DNA of 64,000 nucleotides from CAUZIZ01 sp965222655 (lineage in GTDB: Bacteria; Acidobacteriota; UBA6911; RPQK01; JAJDTT01), in assembly GCA_965222655.1 (NCBI GenBank), contig CBDCUP010000021.1, positions 62,001 to 126,000 on the forward strand, read 5' to 3'. The notes under the pieces are model-generated. The model was not told where the DNA came from. It saw only the letters and a program-made list of their open reading frames with translations, and did no database searches. Each line of letters opens with the position of its first letter. The first letter of the stretch is position 1. Of the stretch, positions 17,706-27,588 are shown piece by piece. The position numbers were made by a program, and so were the translations under genes.

Positions 17706-19766
17706 TCAATAGGAATTTCCTTTTAGACTGAGTTGTAGGAAAGAGAGTGAAAACGACCGAAAAAGGGGCCGAAATAGGGTGGATGGGGAAAATCGATGGG
17801 GATCCGGAGGGTCCAAATCGTCTAGCCGGGGTGGGAACAAAAAGGAGGAGATGCCAAGGCGCTGGCGGGGGGAAAGCGGACACAAGGATATTCGATGCCG
17901 ACTGAAGAGCTCGAGCCCTTCAGTCGGGCCAGGTGGGGACCTCGTCCCAGAAGAGCGCATCACTGGAGGCTCGGGTGGCCTGATTCTGCTGAGGCGAAAG
18001 CGAAGCCAGGAAGCTTTGGAGTTTTTGAGCAAAGAGTCGGGGTGGGGGAGCGCGTTGGGGTCTACTTCGGTGCCCACACCTATGAGCGTGTCGACCGACT
18101 CAATAGAGTCGTTGTCGCTTGCCTCGTTGGCGTCGATGCGACGAAACAGTACGGCATTACACATCCTGTTGGGCAGCTCGATTCGTTGATAATGGTTTGC
18201 CTCAGCCCATGCCACTAACGCGGGATCGAGCTTCCTACTGAAACCGGTGAGAATTGCCGAGGGTGGGTCGGTGGACAGATACGCGTTGATCTCGTCTGGA
18301 CCCACGATGCCGTACTTGGCGCGGCTGACAGGATCGACATGAGAGGCGACCCGGTAAGCGAACGGGCCGACTGCGAACCTGGAGTCGGTGCGGACGCCAG
18401 CCAATAGCGGCACCATTGGGCCGAACGTCACGACGCGTCCCCCTTCGGGCACGAGGCTACGAATTGATTTCGATAGCTCAAGCGCGTGATGCGTTTTGTC
18501 TGTGCCGCGAGTGCTGATACCGAGAAGGCTGGGCATTCGCGCGGCAGATTGGACGGTCAACGTGAGCCCGGCGATGACCAGACAGCTGAATACGTATCTC
18601 GACCACAGTTTCCAATCCCCTCCGCGATGGAACAGGTAGGCCAGCGCCGCTGGGGCGGCCAACGTGGTGAAGGCAATTGGCGCGTATTGGTACTGCGAAT
18701 TGAGTGAAGTACCGGCGTATGCGCCTAACATCACGAACGCCAACGTGGCGATCGCGAAATGCAGACGGGGCTCGGCGTGATCTGGATCAGGAAAGCGTGG
18801 TCGGCCTCGACTGCGGTAGATCCCTACGAGCGGTCCGATCAGCAGCAGCGCTGCGGCGGTGCCGAGTCCGAACCAGACCAGCAGCGACGCAGGTAGGCGC
18901 AACAGATAGGGTAGATGGAACGGGTCAGTGTCGTTGCGATAGTCGCTGTGGACAGCGGGGTAACCGAAGTTGCCGAACAGGAAGGCTTCCCAGTTGGGAA
19001 TGGCCAACATGACGACGGGCACTAGCGCGATGATTCCACCAAGCGTGAAGCACACTACGCGCGGTAGAATGCGACGCCAATCGAGAGGTTCGGCACGATA
19101 CAGCAATAGCGCGAGGCCGAGGGGTGCGCCGATGGTCGCCCAGGGCAACCTGATGCCGACGGCTAAACCTGCGAGTACGCCTGCGACCAAGACCGCCCAC
19201 AACTTCTGCTTGCGCAGTGCCCACTCGAGGATCATGAAGCAGCCGACCGCCGCGAGCGTTGAGAGCGCGTGATTCCACGCAATCGTCATCGCCCGCGGTA
19301 AGAAAATAGCGAAAACAAATGCTGCGGTGCACGCGCTAGCGACAAGCTGCGGCTGCCGCGTCAGACGGTCACCCATGCAGTGCTTGGCAAATCGATAGAT
19401 GAGGATCGCCGTCGCCAAGCCTGCCATGGCGTTGATCAATCGGACCGTGAAGTACGGGTTGTCGACGAATGGGAAGATGCCGAGGAACAGCATCGTCTGT
19501 AGCGGTGTGTGGAAGTATGGGTAGTCGCGGTATGGCAGAACATCTTGGTGCAGCCACAGTAGAGCCGGTGCGATGAATTGATGCTCGTCGTGGTTGTATT
19601 GTTCGACATCGATCCAGCGATAGAGCAACAGCGCGATGGCGAAGAAAGCCAGGATTGTCCACCACACTGACCAGGGAAGGCCCTCGAACCAGCACGTCCG
19701 CGGCGACTTGGATGAAATTGCATCGGATGGGGAGGCGTTGGATGGCCGTGTAAGAGAGGAGGACAA
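17706..19766 (-). CDS. GT39/ArnT-like membrane glycosyltransferase with C-terminus replaced by IS91-like sequence
   Basis: The genuine part runs from TTG 19766 (GGAG 9 bases before it) to about 18061, some 568 residues. It is a polytopic membrane protein with about ten hydrophobic helices. The first loop HDEHQFIAPALLWLHQDVLP holds the acidic residues expected in dolichyl-phosphomannose-type transferases (GT39/83), and PYRDYPYFHTPLQTM follows. Such enzymes move sugars from polyprenyl phosphates to lipid A or proteins outside the membrane. The soluble C-terminal region (about 430-565) is partly retained. After VGTEVD the reading frame enters the IS91 fragment and adds about 118 foreign residues rich in S, P and R. 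Function is therefore doubtful. Confidence 0.75.
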   Translation of the reverse strand: MSSSLTRPSNASPSDAISSKSPRTCWFEGLPWSVWWTILAFFAIALLLYRWIDVEQYNHDEHQFIAPALLWLHQDVLPYRDYPYFHTPLQTMLFLGIFPFVDNPYFTVRLINAMAGLATAILIYRFAKHCMGDRLTRQPQLVASACTAAFVFAIFLPRAMTIAWNHALSTLAAVGCFMILEWALRKQKLWAVLVAGVLAGLAVGIRLPWATIGAPLGLALLLYRAEPLDWRRILPRVVCFTLGGIIALVPVVMLAIPNWEAFLFGNFGYPAVHSDYRNDTDPFHLPYLLRLPASLLVWFGLGTAAALLLIGPLVGIYRSRGRPRFPDPDHAEPRLHFAIATLAFVMLGAYAGTSLNSQYQYAPIAFTTLAAPAALAYLFHRGGDWKLWSRYVFSCLVIAGLTLTVQSAARMPSLLGISTRGTDKTHHALELSKSIRSLVPEGGRVVTFGPMVPLLAGVRTDSRFAVGPFAYRVASHVDPVSRAKYGIVGPDEINAYLSTDPPSAILTGFSRKLDPALVAWAEANHYQRIELPNRMCNAVLFRRIDANEASDNDSIESVDTLIGVGTEVDPNALPHPDSLLKNSKASWLRFRLSRIRPPEPPVMRSSGTRSPPGPTEGLELFSRHRISLCPLSPRQRLGISSFLFPPRLDDLDPPDPHRFSPSTLFRPLFRSFSLSFLQLSLKGNSY
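17710..18060 (-). mobile_element. IS91-like element, left-terminal fragment
   Basis: 351 bp identical or nearly so to the left end of the two complete copies, starting at TAGGAATTTCCTTTTAGACT and stopping at GCGCGTTGGGG. It contains the untranslated tail and the last codons of the transposase. Its inner edge fuses in frame to the 3' end of the glycosyltransferase gene, so a single long reading frame runs from 19766 down to 17706. Confidence 0.85.
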
Positions 19767-20096
19767 CGTCTATTACTCCGGATGTCGCGCAGCCGAATAG
19801 CGCTCTATGGGATTTTGCCACAGAAAGACTAAGAAAGGTTCTATTCGAGGTTTTTGGGGTGCACCTTTACCCCCGCGGCTCAGAAATCACTTGCTAGCTT
19901 TATGAACGCTTTGGTCTCCTCGATGTTGCTTCTGACCTCCGCCGGGTCGGGGGAGTGAAACTCACAAGCCGTGCCCGATTTGAACCACGCGTACCGGGGA
20001 GTCTTCGAACGCGGTGTCCGCGGGTGAGATGAACTCCTGTTGGATCGGTTCCGGCCACGCGTTCTCAGCCTCGATTCGGAGTCGCGGAATGGCGCA
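19767..20096. other. Degraded coding debris on the minus strand
   Basis: Short minus-strand frames look like worn coding sequence, for example FKSGTACEFHSPDP ending at a stop near 19881 and ENAWPEPIQQEFISPAD ending near 19966, but they sit in different frames. They probably continue the damaged gene at 20097-20936. No intact gene is seen. Confidence 0.4.
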
Positions 20097-20936
20097 CTAC
20101 GGGATTGCCGTGTCCCACCCCCCAGATAGCGCTACCGCCAGGGCCTCATCTCCTCGTCCTGGAATCACCGGGAAGACAGCAAGCGTGGGGACATCTTCAG
20201 GTAATCCCAGCAGTGGGTCATCATTCTGCCGCAAGGTCACTGCCGACGCGCCTCGATCTGCGCGGCGGACAGAGCCGTCGGCCACAACGCCCAGGAGTCG
20301 AGCCGGCCATCGATGACGCCCGTGAGATCGCCTGGCGCTTCAAGCCCCCAACCGGAACGGCGCAGCGACCTCTGCTACCGCTCCCGTCTGCGCCCGCTGC
20401 GCGGCAAGACCGCCGTCCACGTAGAGCTTCACCTGCGCGCCGTCATAGCTGAGCGCCAGGTGGCGCCAGGAGTCGAGCCAAGTATCGAAGTTAGCAGGAA
20501 GCGGGGCGATGGCGAGTCGAGCCGGATCTGTTTGCGGCGTATCGCTCACATAGGCGGCCAACCGTCCGTCGGGAGTGATGATGATAGCGGCGGCGGCCTC
20601 GTCTATGCCGAACTGGCCAGCTACCACCACAGTGTCGCCGCCAAGCAGCGTGGGGTGAAACCACCCCTCCAATGTGAACGAAGTCCGACCCACCAGTGAT
20701 AGGTTGGGGTACTCAAGAAACGAGCCCACACGCGATGACTGTGGGCCAACCTCCAACACATCGCTGCGGGCGGCTTCGGTCCACCCCTCATTCAGTTTCA
20801 CGAGACGGATGACTATCTCTTGGTTGGGTGCGGAAGCGTAGACTTTGATGGTATCGCCGATCGCGTAGCTCGTCGCATCGGTGTAAAGGCCATGCCAGAA
20901 TTTCGGCAGATGCCGGTACCGAGAATCAATAATCAA
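20097..20936 (-). pseudogene. LamG/DMFase-like secreted protein fragment, cut by IS91-like element and frameshifted
   Basis: From the IS edge the frame reads GLYTDATSYAIGDTIKVYAS, then a concanavalin A-like (LamG) domain: LVGRTSFTLEGWFHPTLLG, WRHLALSYDGAQVKLYVDGG. The opening motif and the following lectin-like domain resemble the large subunit of N,N-dimethylformamidase-type proteins. The frame shifts after PFRLGA; LTGVIDGRLDSWALWPTALS continues in the next frame. The 5' part is lost at the IS91 junction (20937). Fragment only, no activity expected. Confidence 0.6.
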
Positions 20937-21146
20937 TAGGAATTTCCTTTTAGACTGAGTTGTAGGAACGAGAGTGAAAACGACCGAAAAAGGGGCCGAA
21001 ATAGGGTGGATGGGAAAAATCGATGGGGATCCGGAGGGTCCAAATCGTCTAGCCGGGGTGGGAACAAAAAGGAGGAGATGCCAAGGCGCTGGCGGGGGGA
21101 AAGCGGACACAAGGATATTCGATGCCGACTGAAGAGCTCGAGCTCT

Positions 21147-22853
21147 TCAGTCGGGCCAGGTGGGGACCTCGTCCCAGAAGAGCGCATCACTGGAGGCTCG
21201 GGTGGCCTGATTCTGCTGAGGCGAAAGCGAAGCCAGGAAGCTTTGGAGTTTTTGAGCAAAGAGTCGGGGTGGGGGAGCGCGTTGGGGTTGCTCCCAGCGA
21301 TCCAGGTGTTGGAGGATCTTTCGAATCACGCTGCCTTGTTCAATCAGCGCAATGATTTCAAGGGCGTGGCCGCATTGGGGGCATTGCAAGGGGTCGATCT
21401 CATACACCTTGCGTAGCAACCGCGCCCAACTACGCCGCCGTTGCTGGGAGAAGCACTCGGCGGGGGAGTGCTCGTCGCAGTCCGAGGCCGGGGAGATTCC
21501 CTGGACCGTGGCCGGGGTGCAGGCCTGGCGTCGCTTCCCACGCGAGGCGTTGGAATAACGGCCATAATAACGGCTCATCTGTTCCCCCCGGTTGGGAATA
21601 TGGGAGGTCACCAAAGCGATCCAGTCGAGGGCATCCAGAGTGCGGTGGAGGCCTTTGGAGGTGCGGTATTCGATCCGACCCTCCTCGGGATCGTATTGCA
21701 GTCGGCTGGCGGCGAAACTGGGGCGGAGGAGGTAGGCGGCCAGACGCTCCAGGGCGGGACGGTCGTCGCACTCGATGGACCGGCCACGATGGACGCCAAA
21801 GCCGCTCGGGTGCCAGGAGCGCAGCTTCTGGGCAAAGTCGTGACTGAGACGACGCTCGGCCACCATTGCCTCCAGGACCTGATGTTGAAAGAGGCGGGTG
21901 AGGACCTCAGAATCCACCTCGCCCAGCGAGCCGCAACCCCCGTCGGGTCTCCAAGCAGAATCGCTGGCGAGCATATGGATGTGTTCGTGAGGATTGAGCG
22001 CATCTCCGTAGGTCTGGATCGCCACCACCGCGCCCGGCACGAAGCCTTCCCCGAGCGCCGCCTGGGCGTATTGGCGCAGGCTGATCCAGGCACAGCGACT
22101 GAGGCGGCCCAACAGCTTGCGATCTTTTCGAAAGGCCGGGCGCAAGACCCGGGGGATGGTCCAGACATACTGACGATGATCGACCGCCTCCAGGACTTCT
22201 TTGGTCACCCACTCCACGAAGGCCGCCACCCGCTTGGCTTGGCAGGAAGGACAAAAATATGGTTCATCCGGTAAATGGGGAGGTGCCGCCAGTCAAAGGC
22301 AGGCCGCGGAAACTGCCGCACTATGCAAACCGTGGAAAAACAAGTAGTTCTGGAGGAGAACTGGCAAGTGCTCGCAGTTGTTTTTCCACCGTTCGCACAG
22401 CGCTTGGAAAACTCCGTATCACGGGCTTGCTGGCCCAGTTCGATATCGCTCGGAGTTTTCCACAGTTCCCACGGCCCCTGCTACTGCAGCCGACTATATT
22501 GACAAGCGAACGGGGAACCAGATTTGGGATCCGGAAAGCGCCGAACCACGTTCCACCTCCCCATTTACCGGATGACCCAAAAATATCTCGTTTTGCAGGA
22601 AAACGCTAAGAGCGCCTGGTGCGAACATCGGCCACATTTCAGACGGGTAAAACCATGGCGCAAGAGGCCGCACTCCAAGAAGCGGTGGCAAGAAGCGGTG
22701 GACGGTCTTCTCCACCACCGGCCGCCAGGGTCCATACTCGGCTTCATAGAAATAGGGGTAACTTTCCTTGAACTCGTCCCAATAGTCCTCGAGACACTGG
22801 TAGAAGGGCGTCCTCTCAGGATGACGGGGCCGGTAGGTTGCCGTCGGAGACAT
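21147..22853 (-). pseudogene. IS91-family HUH/Y2 transposase, broken (copy A)
   Basis: Start ATG 22853 (MSPTATYRPRHPERTPFYQ). An IS91-type zinc-ribbon follows: ECGLLRHGF-x-RLKCGRCS and FSCKTRYFCPSCQAKR once the MITE is removed. The nuclease core has the H-x-H metal motif NPHEHIHMLAS and Tyr in LAAYLLRPSFAASRLQYD. Two lesions: the 13-bp duplication CAAGAAGCGGTGG shifts the frame near residue 55, and the MITE splits the zinc-ribbon. The C-terminal 360 codons (21147-22229) remain open with cysteine pairs (C-P-Q-C-G-H) near the end. Confidence 0.85.
22261..22578 (-). repeat. ISL3-related MITE, copy 2, subfamily A, inside IS91-like copy A
   Basis: 318 bp with ends GGTTCATCCGGTAAATGGGG and, read inward from the right, GGGTCATCCGGTAAATGGGG. 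An 8-bp target duplication AAAAATAT flanks it (22253-22260 and 22579-22586). Subfamily A markers (AGTTCGATATCG, TATATTGACAAG) are present. It splits the IS91 transposase between TRYF and CPSC; precise excision plus loss of one AAAAATAT restores that junction. Confidence 0.92.
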
Positions 22854-22985
22854 GCCCTACCGGAAACGAATGCGTCGTCAAACCTACGAAGTCATCTGCT
22901 GCCTCCGTGGCCGAGTGGTGGGGTTGAACTTCTGGTTCATAGAGTGAGCGCCTTGCCAAGCGGAGATCCCCAGCCTCAACAAGCT

Positions 22986-23374
22986 GAAAGGGAGCGCTGT
23001 TGACCCGCCCCTTCGTAGTCGAAGGTGATGAGCTGTTCATCAATGCCGAAGTCCAGGGCGAACTGAGGGCCGAGATTGTCGACACCACCGCGAGACAGTT
23101 TGATACCAGAACGAAAGTGCACATGGGCCACTATATTGCGTCTGCCGAGAGGAAGTTCGACGGATTTCGGCGTGAAGACTGCGAAGTGGTCCGGGGCGAC
23201 AGCCTGGCTCATCGGGTAAGGTGGAAAGGCCAATCGCTGGCTCAGTTCAGAGGAAAGGCAATCCGACTGCGGCTTGTGTTCAAGGATGCCACGATCTGGG
23301 CGTTTCAGGTAGCCGATACCAGACTCGGCCCTGGGTCAGAGCGGGTTTCTCATCGACCCGAAGCCTCTCCTTGA
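22986..23374 (+). pseudogene. C-terminal fragment of a sialidase/glycosidase-like protein
   Basis: The frame is open from the IS91 edge: KGALLTRPFVVEGDELFINA, then GELRAEIVD, GFRREDCEVVRGDSLAHRV, and LAQFRGKAIRLRLVFKDATI. This matches the C-terminal beta domain of the glycosidase at 1-762 and of related secreted proteins. Everything upstream of this domain is missing, so the gene was cut at the IS91-like right terminus. An insertion-like stretch (TTARQFDTRTKVHMGHY) interrupts the expected domain sequence. Confidence 0.6.
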
Positions 23375-24179
23375 GTCCCTTGACTGTCTTGATCGACCCA
23401 GACAAGCGTTCACCCGTCTCTGCGCCAGTGGTTAGCCCCGCCCCCGGCTGCGCCGGATCGTACGGAAAGAAACTTCGGCCGGCGTGGCGGTGGCTTCCAA
23501 GCCGCCGTATTCCTTCCGTCGAGCCTTTGGCTCGAAAAACGGCGGCACGGAGGCCACCGCCACGGTTTTCAGCAAATTGCTTGGATAATTCTCTATCCAA
23601 CTATAAATTACGCTGTTTCTCTGTCGAAAACAGCAAATCAAGTTTCAGGTCAGTGCTCCCCCAGCGGTGCTGACCCATTCGGGAAAGAAACTCTACCTGA
23701 TCTCGGGAGGGATCACCTACGCCGAAGGCGTTATTGCGGGTAGCCCAGGGTTGCAATGCGAAGCGAGCTACCCTGGGTTCAAGTTGCCCCTTCTTCTACG
23801 CTGAAAGCGTTGTTGCAATTCGTTTCCGGTCGGCAATAACCCCTTTGGGGTAGCGTGTTTGTTTTGAACGACCTTGACCCAGGGTAGCTCGCTTCGCATT
23901 GCAACTCTGGGCTACCCGCAGTAACGCCTTCGGCGTAGGAGATGTCTGAAAGAATCTCAAAGTTCGTCTACTTGTAGGTCACTCCTCACCCAAGAATTGA
24001 CAGTGGAAAGCAGGTCTTGGAACAGTCGTTCGCAATACTCCCTATCCAATGCTAGATCAATGGGTTACGTCCTTTTTCTCTCCGAACTCACAAATCAATT
24101 TTCAGCTTAGCGCCGCCAGCGCTTTCGCTGGGTGGTAAATCCAGAGTAAGATCCTGCCCGCGACGGCGCGCCCCGAAAC
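23375..24179. other. Intergenic region with two large palindromes, no gene
   Basis: About 800 bp without protein-like frames. It holds an inverted repeat at 23484-23562 (GTGGCGGTGGCTT with AGGCCACCGCCAC) and the larger palindromic element 23716-23939, listed separately. The last 100 bp should contain the promoter of the NHL lipoprotein gene; no clear boxes were found. Confidence 0.45.
23716..23939. repeat. 224-bp palindromic element
   Basis: The left arm begins CCTACGCCGAAGGCGTTAT and the right arm ends ACGCCTTCGGCGTAGG. The two arms are inverted repeats for roughly 65 bp with few mismatches and include GGGTAGCCCAGGGTTGCAAT and its complement. It is a MITE-like or palindromic-repeat unit. 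No coding capacity. Confidence 0.75.
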
Positions 24180-25316
24180 ATGCAAACACCGAGACATCTC
24201 CCGCTATCTTCTTTCTGCGCCTTGGTTGCTTTGGCCGTCATCGGATGTGGCGGCGATAGACCGCCCGGCGCGGAGGCCGATCCAGTACCTGGCGTTGATC
24301 CCTTTGACGTCACTGATCCCGTGGCCAGCGGCACGCTCCCGAACCCTATCTCTGAGGTCGTCAAGGCCTGGGGACCTCTGCCAGACGGGCGGAGCTGGGG
24401 TTCGACGGCGGGCGTCGACATCGACCCCAAAGATGGCCACATCTGGGCCTATGACCGGTGTGGTGCCTACGGCCTCGACGGCGGGTGCGACGTATCTGAG
24501 GTAGACCCGGTCCTCAAGTTTGACCGTAACACCGGCGAGGTGCTGGCCAGCTTCGGGGCCGGCTTGTTCGTCTTACCTCATGGGATACACGTGGACGCGG
24601 AAGGCGACGTCTGGATAACGGATTCGATGGGGAATCAGGCCGGGACCAAAGGACATCAGGTGATCAAGTTCAGCCCGCAGGGCGAGGTCTTGTTGGCGCT
24701 GGGGCAGGCCGGCGTGGCCGGCAGCGGACCCGGTCTTCTGAACGAGCCCTGTGACGTGATCACTGCCCCCAACGGCGACATTTTCGTGTCGGACGGGCAC
24801 AGCGGTCAGGAAGCCGATCCCCCTGCTGGCACCACCGGCCGCATCATCAAGTACAACAGGGCTGGAGAGTACATCACGCAATGGGGCCAGATGGGTTCCG
24901 GACCCCGGGAATTCCGGACCCCCCACGCCCTGGCACTCGACTCGCAGGGGCGACTCTTCGTAGCCGACCGGGGTAATAACCGTATCCAGATCTACGATCG
25001 GGACGGGAACTATATCGATTCGTACTACCAGTTCGGCCGGATCAGTGGTCTGTTCATCGACGGCGACGACACACTCTACGCCATCGACTCCGAGTCGAGA
25101 CCCAAGCAGCATGCCGACTGGTCGACCGGTATCCGGATTGGGCATGCGTCCCGTGACAAGGTCACAGCGTTCGTGCCTCCCCACGATTCTGACATCCCCC
25201 AGGGTGCCGCGGGCGAAGGGGTGGCTGTGGATGCCGATGGCAACATCTACGCCGCCGAGGGACCCTATTCTCGCGAAGCGGCCCAGGGTGGGCTCACAAA
25301 ATACATACGGCGCTAG
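24180..25316 (+). CDS. NHL-repeat lipoprotein
   Basis: 378 aa. The signal peptide ends in a lipobox AVIGC (Cys23), so the mature protein should be lipid-anchored. Six-bladed NHL propeller: LPHGIHVDAEGDVWITDS, LNEPCDVITAPNGDIFVSD, RTPHALALDSQGRLFVADRG, and a last blade EGVAVDADGNIYAAEG. This resembles the peptidyl-alpha-hydroxyglycine lyase-like NHL proteins often found in Acidobacteriota, but catalytic assignment is not possible from sequence alone. It stands alone, with about 200 bp before the next gene. Confidence 0.85.
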   Translation: MQTPRHLPLSSFCALVALAVIGCGGDRPPGAEADPVPGVDPFDVTDPVASGTLPNPISEVVKAWGPLPDGRSWGSTAGVDIDPKDGHIWAYDRCGAYGLDGGCDVSEVDPVLKFDRNTGEVLASFGAGLFVLPHGIHVDAEGDVWITDSMGNQAGTKGHQVIKFSPQGEVLLALGQAGVAGSGPGLLNEPCDVITAPNGDIFVSDGHSGQEADPPAGTTGRIIKYNRAGEYITQWGQMGSGPREFRTPHALALDSQGRLFVADRGNNRIQIYDRDGNYIDSYYQFGRISGLFIDGDDTLYAIDSESRPKQHADWSTGIRIGHASRDKVTAFVPPHDSDIPQGAAGEGVAVDADGNIYAAEGPYSREAAQGGLTKYIRR

Positions 25317-25511
25317 TGCCTCGGGTGGGCACTCGAGCAGGGGCCCGTCCCAGTCTACCTCGGAGCTTGAGGAGTTTGAGCGTCGGATTGTCCCGGTAGG
25401 GGAGGTCGTGCTAGCATCCAGAGGACGACACACTAGTCTCTCGAGATCTTGTCGAAGCGCGAACTTGGCTCAAAGACACTCGCTCGAGGAAGTCTTTAGA
25501 CGGAGTGCTGT

Positions 25512-27447
25512 TTGAGAAGAGAGCATTCAAAGCCCAAGCTCAACCTGATTCGATCCTGGCTGAGTGCATCCAGACTCCTGCTGCTCGGCGTCGTCCCCGG
25601 GTTGGTGGGAGCGCACGCGATGTTGGCACAAGGCCGGCCTGATCCGGGTGAGCGGCTCATCGCGGTTCCCATGTTCTTCGAGATGCAGCTGGCAGCCGAG
25701 AACGTGGCCGCTCCCCTGGGTCCTGATATGAACCCGGTTCTGTCACGGATTACGATACATGCCCGTGGGAACGGATTCGAGGACATTTCGAGATCTCTGG
25801 GTCTCGGTATACTTGGCCCCCTTTCCGCTGACCAGCAGGGCGACATATCGGACGGCGAGAGGTTCAATGTCGAAGCATTCTTCGATATTACCTATGACAT
25901 CGAGTTCACGGACATGGATCCCGACGAGGACTACGACGCCGACTTTTCCCCAAGTCAAGGACGCATCAAACTGCGTCTGCCCCGAGACCAGAGCTCGAGG
26001 ATTACGGCTCAGGGGATCTGCATCGCGGACACTTCTCGTCCGAACTTCGGTTGTGTTCCCCAACTGGTGGACCCTCGCGACCCACAGCTGACCGCCTTGA
26101 ATTCTCCCCTCTGGGTCAGAAACAATACCTTTCCTCTAGGTTCAGGAGCGACACTCTCGCTACCCGATACCGATCTCGTATCCACGTTCAAGGAGCAGGT
26201 TCCGTTGGGTGGCAACGCCATCTTCACGGACGGCTTCGAATCCGGCGACACCAGTGCCTGGGTAGTGAGCCGAACCAACTCGACTGGTTCCTCCACTCAG
26301 ACCAGCACGATGAGTCCCTTCGTGGTCACCACGAGCGGTCCCCTTGAGATTCCGGAAAGTGTGGTGGAGCCGAGCCGCAGGACGGCGAACTATTTCTCTT
26401 TGATCGGTGAGGGCACGACGGCGGATCGTGAGTTTCAGACGACCATGATCTTCGTCAATACGGGTGGCCAGAGCATTCTTCAGATGGAGTTCTTCACTCC
26501 GAGCGGAGAGCCACTTCCCGTGACCATCGGGGAACAACCACTACTTCCGGCTCAGGTGGCGCCGGTGACGGTTTTTGAAACGACCTTGGAAACGGGTCAG
26601 TCCCTCTCGCTGCAGACCGCCGGAGACCAGGATCTGCGGGTGGGATACGCGCGTTTCCAGGCGCGGCCCTGGGTGGGTGCCACCGCGGTTTTTACCAGCT
26701 CCGACACCTCCACCGGATCCACTCTCTATGATGCAGGAGTCCCCTCAGTCACCAGGCCCTTGAGGTGACCTCTCCACCGCCTGAAGGCGGTGGATTCGAC
26801 CTGCGACTAAAGTCGCCTAAAGACCTCGCCTCCGATGCAGGCGACTCGCTTGATCGCCTGTCTCACTCGGCTCGGCGCCCACTTCCCTGACTCGCCCAGC
26901 AAGCCGTACTCTAGCCTCTTACCTTCCCTACGCACACCGGCTTGCTGTCACAAGCCTCCTGAAGGCTTCGCCTAAAGGCGAGGGGGTTCACCCATCCCCG
27001 AGTGGGACCCTAAGAAAGTTCAGCATCTTTTTGGATTCCCTCGGAGACCGTGACACCGGATTGGCGATGGTGAGACCGAGCCCGAACGGGAACGGCCTTC
27101 TGATCCGCGGAGCAGCAGGCAACGTCCGTCTGCGTCTGTTCGACACGGCATTCAACCAGATCGCCACCACGAGCCTTTCCTTGGCAGAGGGCGCCCAGAT
27201 TTCTCGCTTCATCTGGGAGTACTTCCAGGGCGAACCCGAAGTCGCTGCCCAGGCTCGAGAGATGCAGGGTGTGGTGGTCGTGGACAGTAAAGACCGTCTA
27301 GCTGCAATCACCCTGAGACTGACCAATGATCCCGAAAAACCGACCCTGACCGCCTTCCCTGTGATCGAAGGGGGAGCCGAGGCCAGCATGATGGAAGCGC
27401 TCAGGCGGGGAAGCGGGAAAAGCCAGCGTACGAGTCTGGCCCCGTGA
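25512..27447 (+). pseudogene. Secreted protein of unknown function, split by a palindrome-bounded insertion
   Basis: TTG start 25512, followed by a basic stretch and a hydrophobic signal segment (LLLLGVVPGLVGAHA). The 418-codon first part stops inside an insertion at 26766. The frame that continues the protein (LRKFSIFLDSLGDRDTGLAM) resumes after it. Deleting 256 bp (26754-27009) gives one continuous 559-aa frame across SVT-LRKFSIF. The C-terminal half has two similar beta-type segments (EFQTTMIFVNTGGQSILQM; RLRLFDTAFNQIATTSLSL) seen in secreted proteins of Acidobacteriota with no known role. A PEFG-like end is absent. Confidence 0.75.
26754..27009. mobile_element. Non-autonomous palindrome-bounded element (IS200/IS605-like, PATE type)
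   Basis: 256 bp without coding capacity. A perfect hairpin CCACCGCCTGAAGGCGGTGG lies near the left end and a second hairpin GCCTAAAGGC with flanking CTTC/GAGG lies near the right end. No target duplication is required to restore the host frame. Subterminal hairpins and lack of duplication fit single-strand transposition by a TnpA of the IS200/IS605 family. No tnpA or tnpB is in the window. Confidence 0.65.
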
Positions 27448-27588
27448 ATCCAGAACGTCCTGTCCGGACAGAGCCTCGACCGTCAAGTAGGAGGGGCTGA
27501 AAAAGAGGAGGGTGCGGGAATCGATGAGCTGGTTCCCGCTAAACTCTTCGTTCGTACCATCTTTCTTTGATCAGAAAGGAATCTCGGC

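Larger units (their letters stand above)
20937..22985 (-). mobile_element. IS91-like element, copy A (carries a MITE)
   Basis: 2049 bp from TAGGAATTTCCTTTTAGACT to GCCTCAACAAGCT, more than 98 percent identical by eye to the copy at 31336-33383. No inverted repeats and no target duplication, as usual for rolling-circle elements. Its transposase is broken twice: by a 13-bp tandem duplication (22676-22701) and by a MITE (22261-22578). Unrelated gene fragments lie at the two edges. The left junction contains a tandem AATCAATAATCAAT. Confidence 0.85.
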
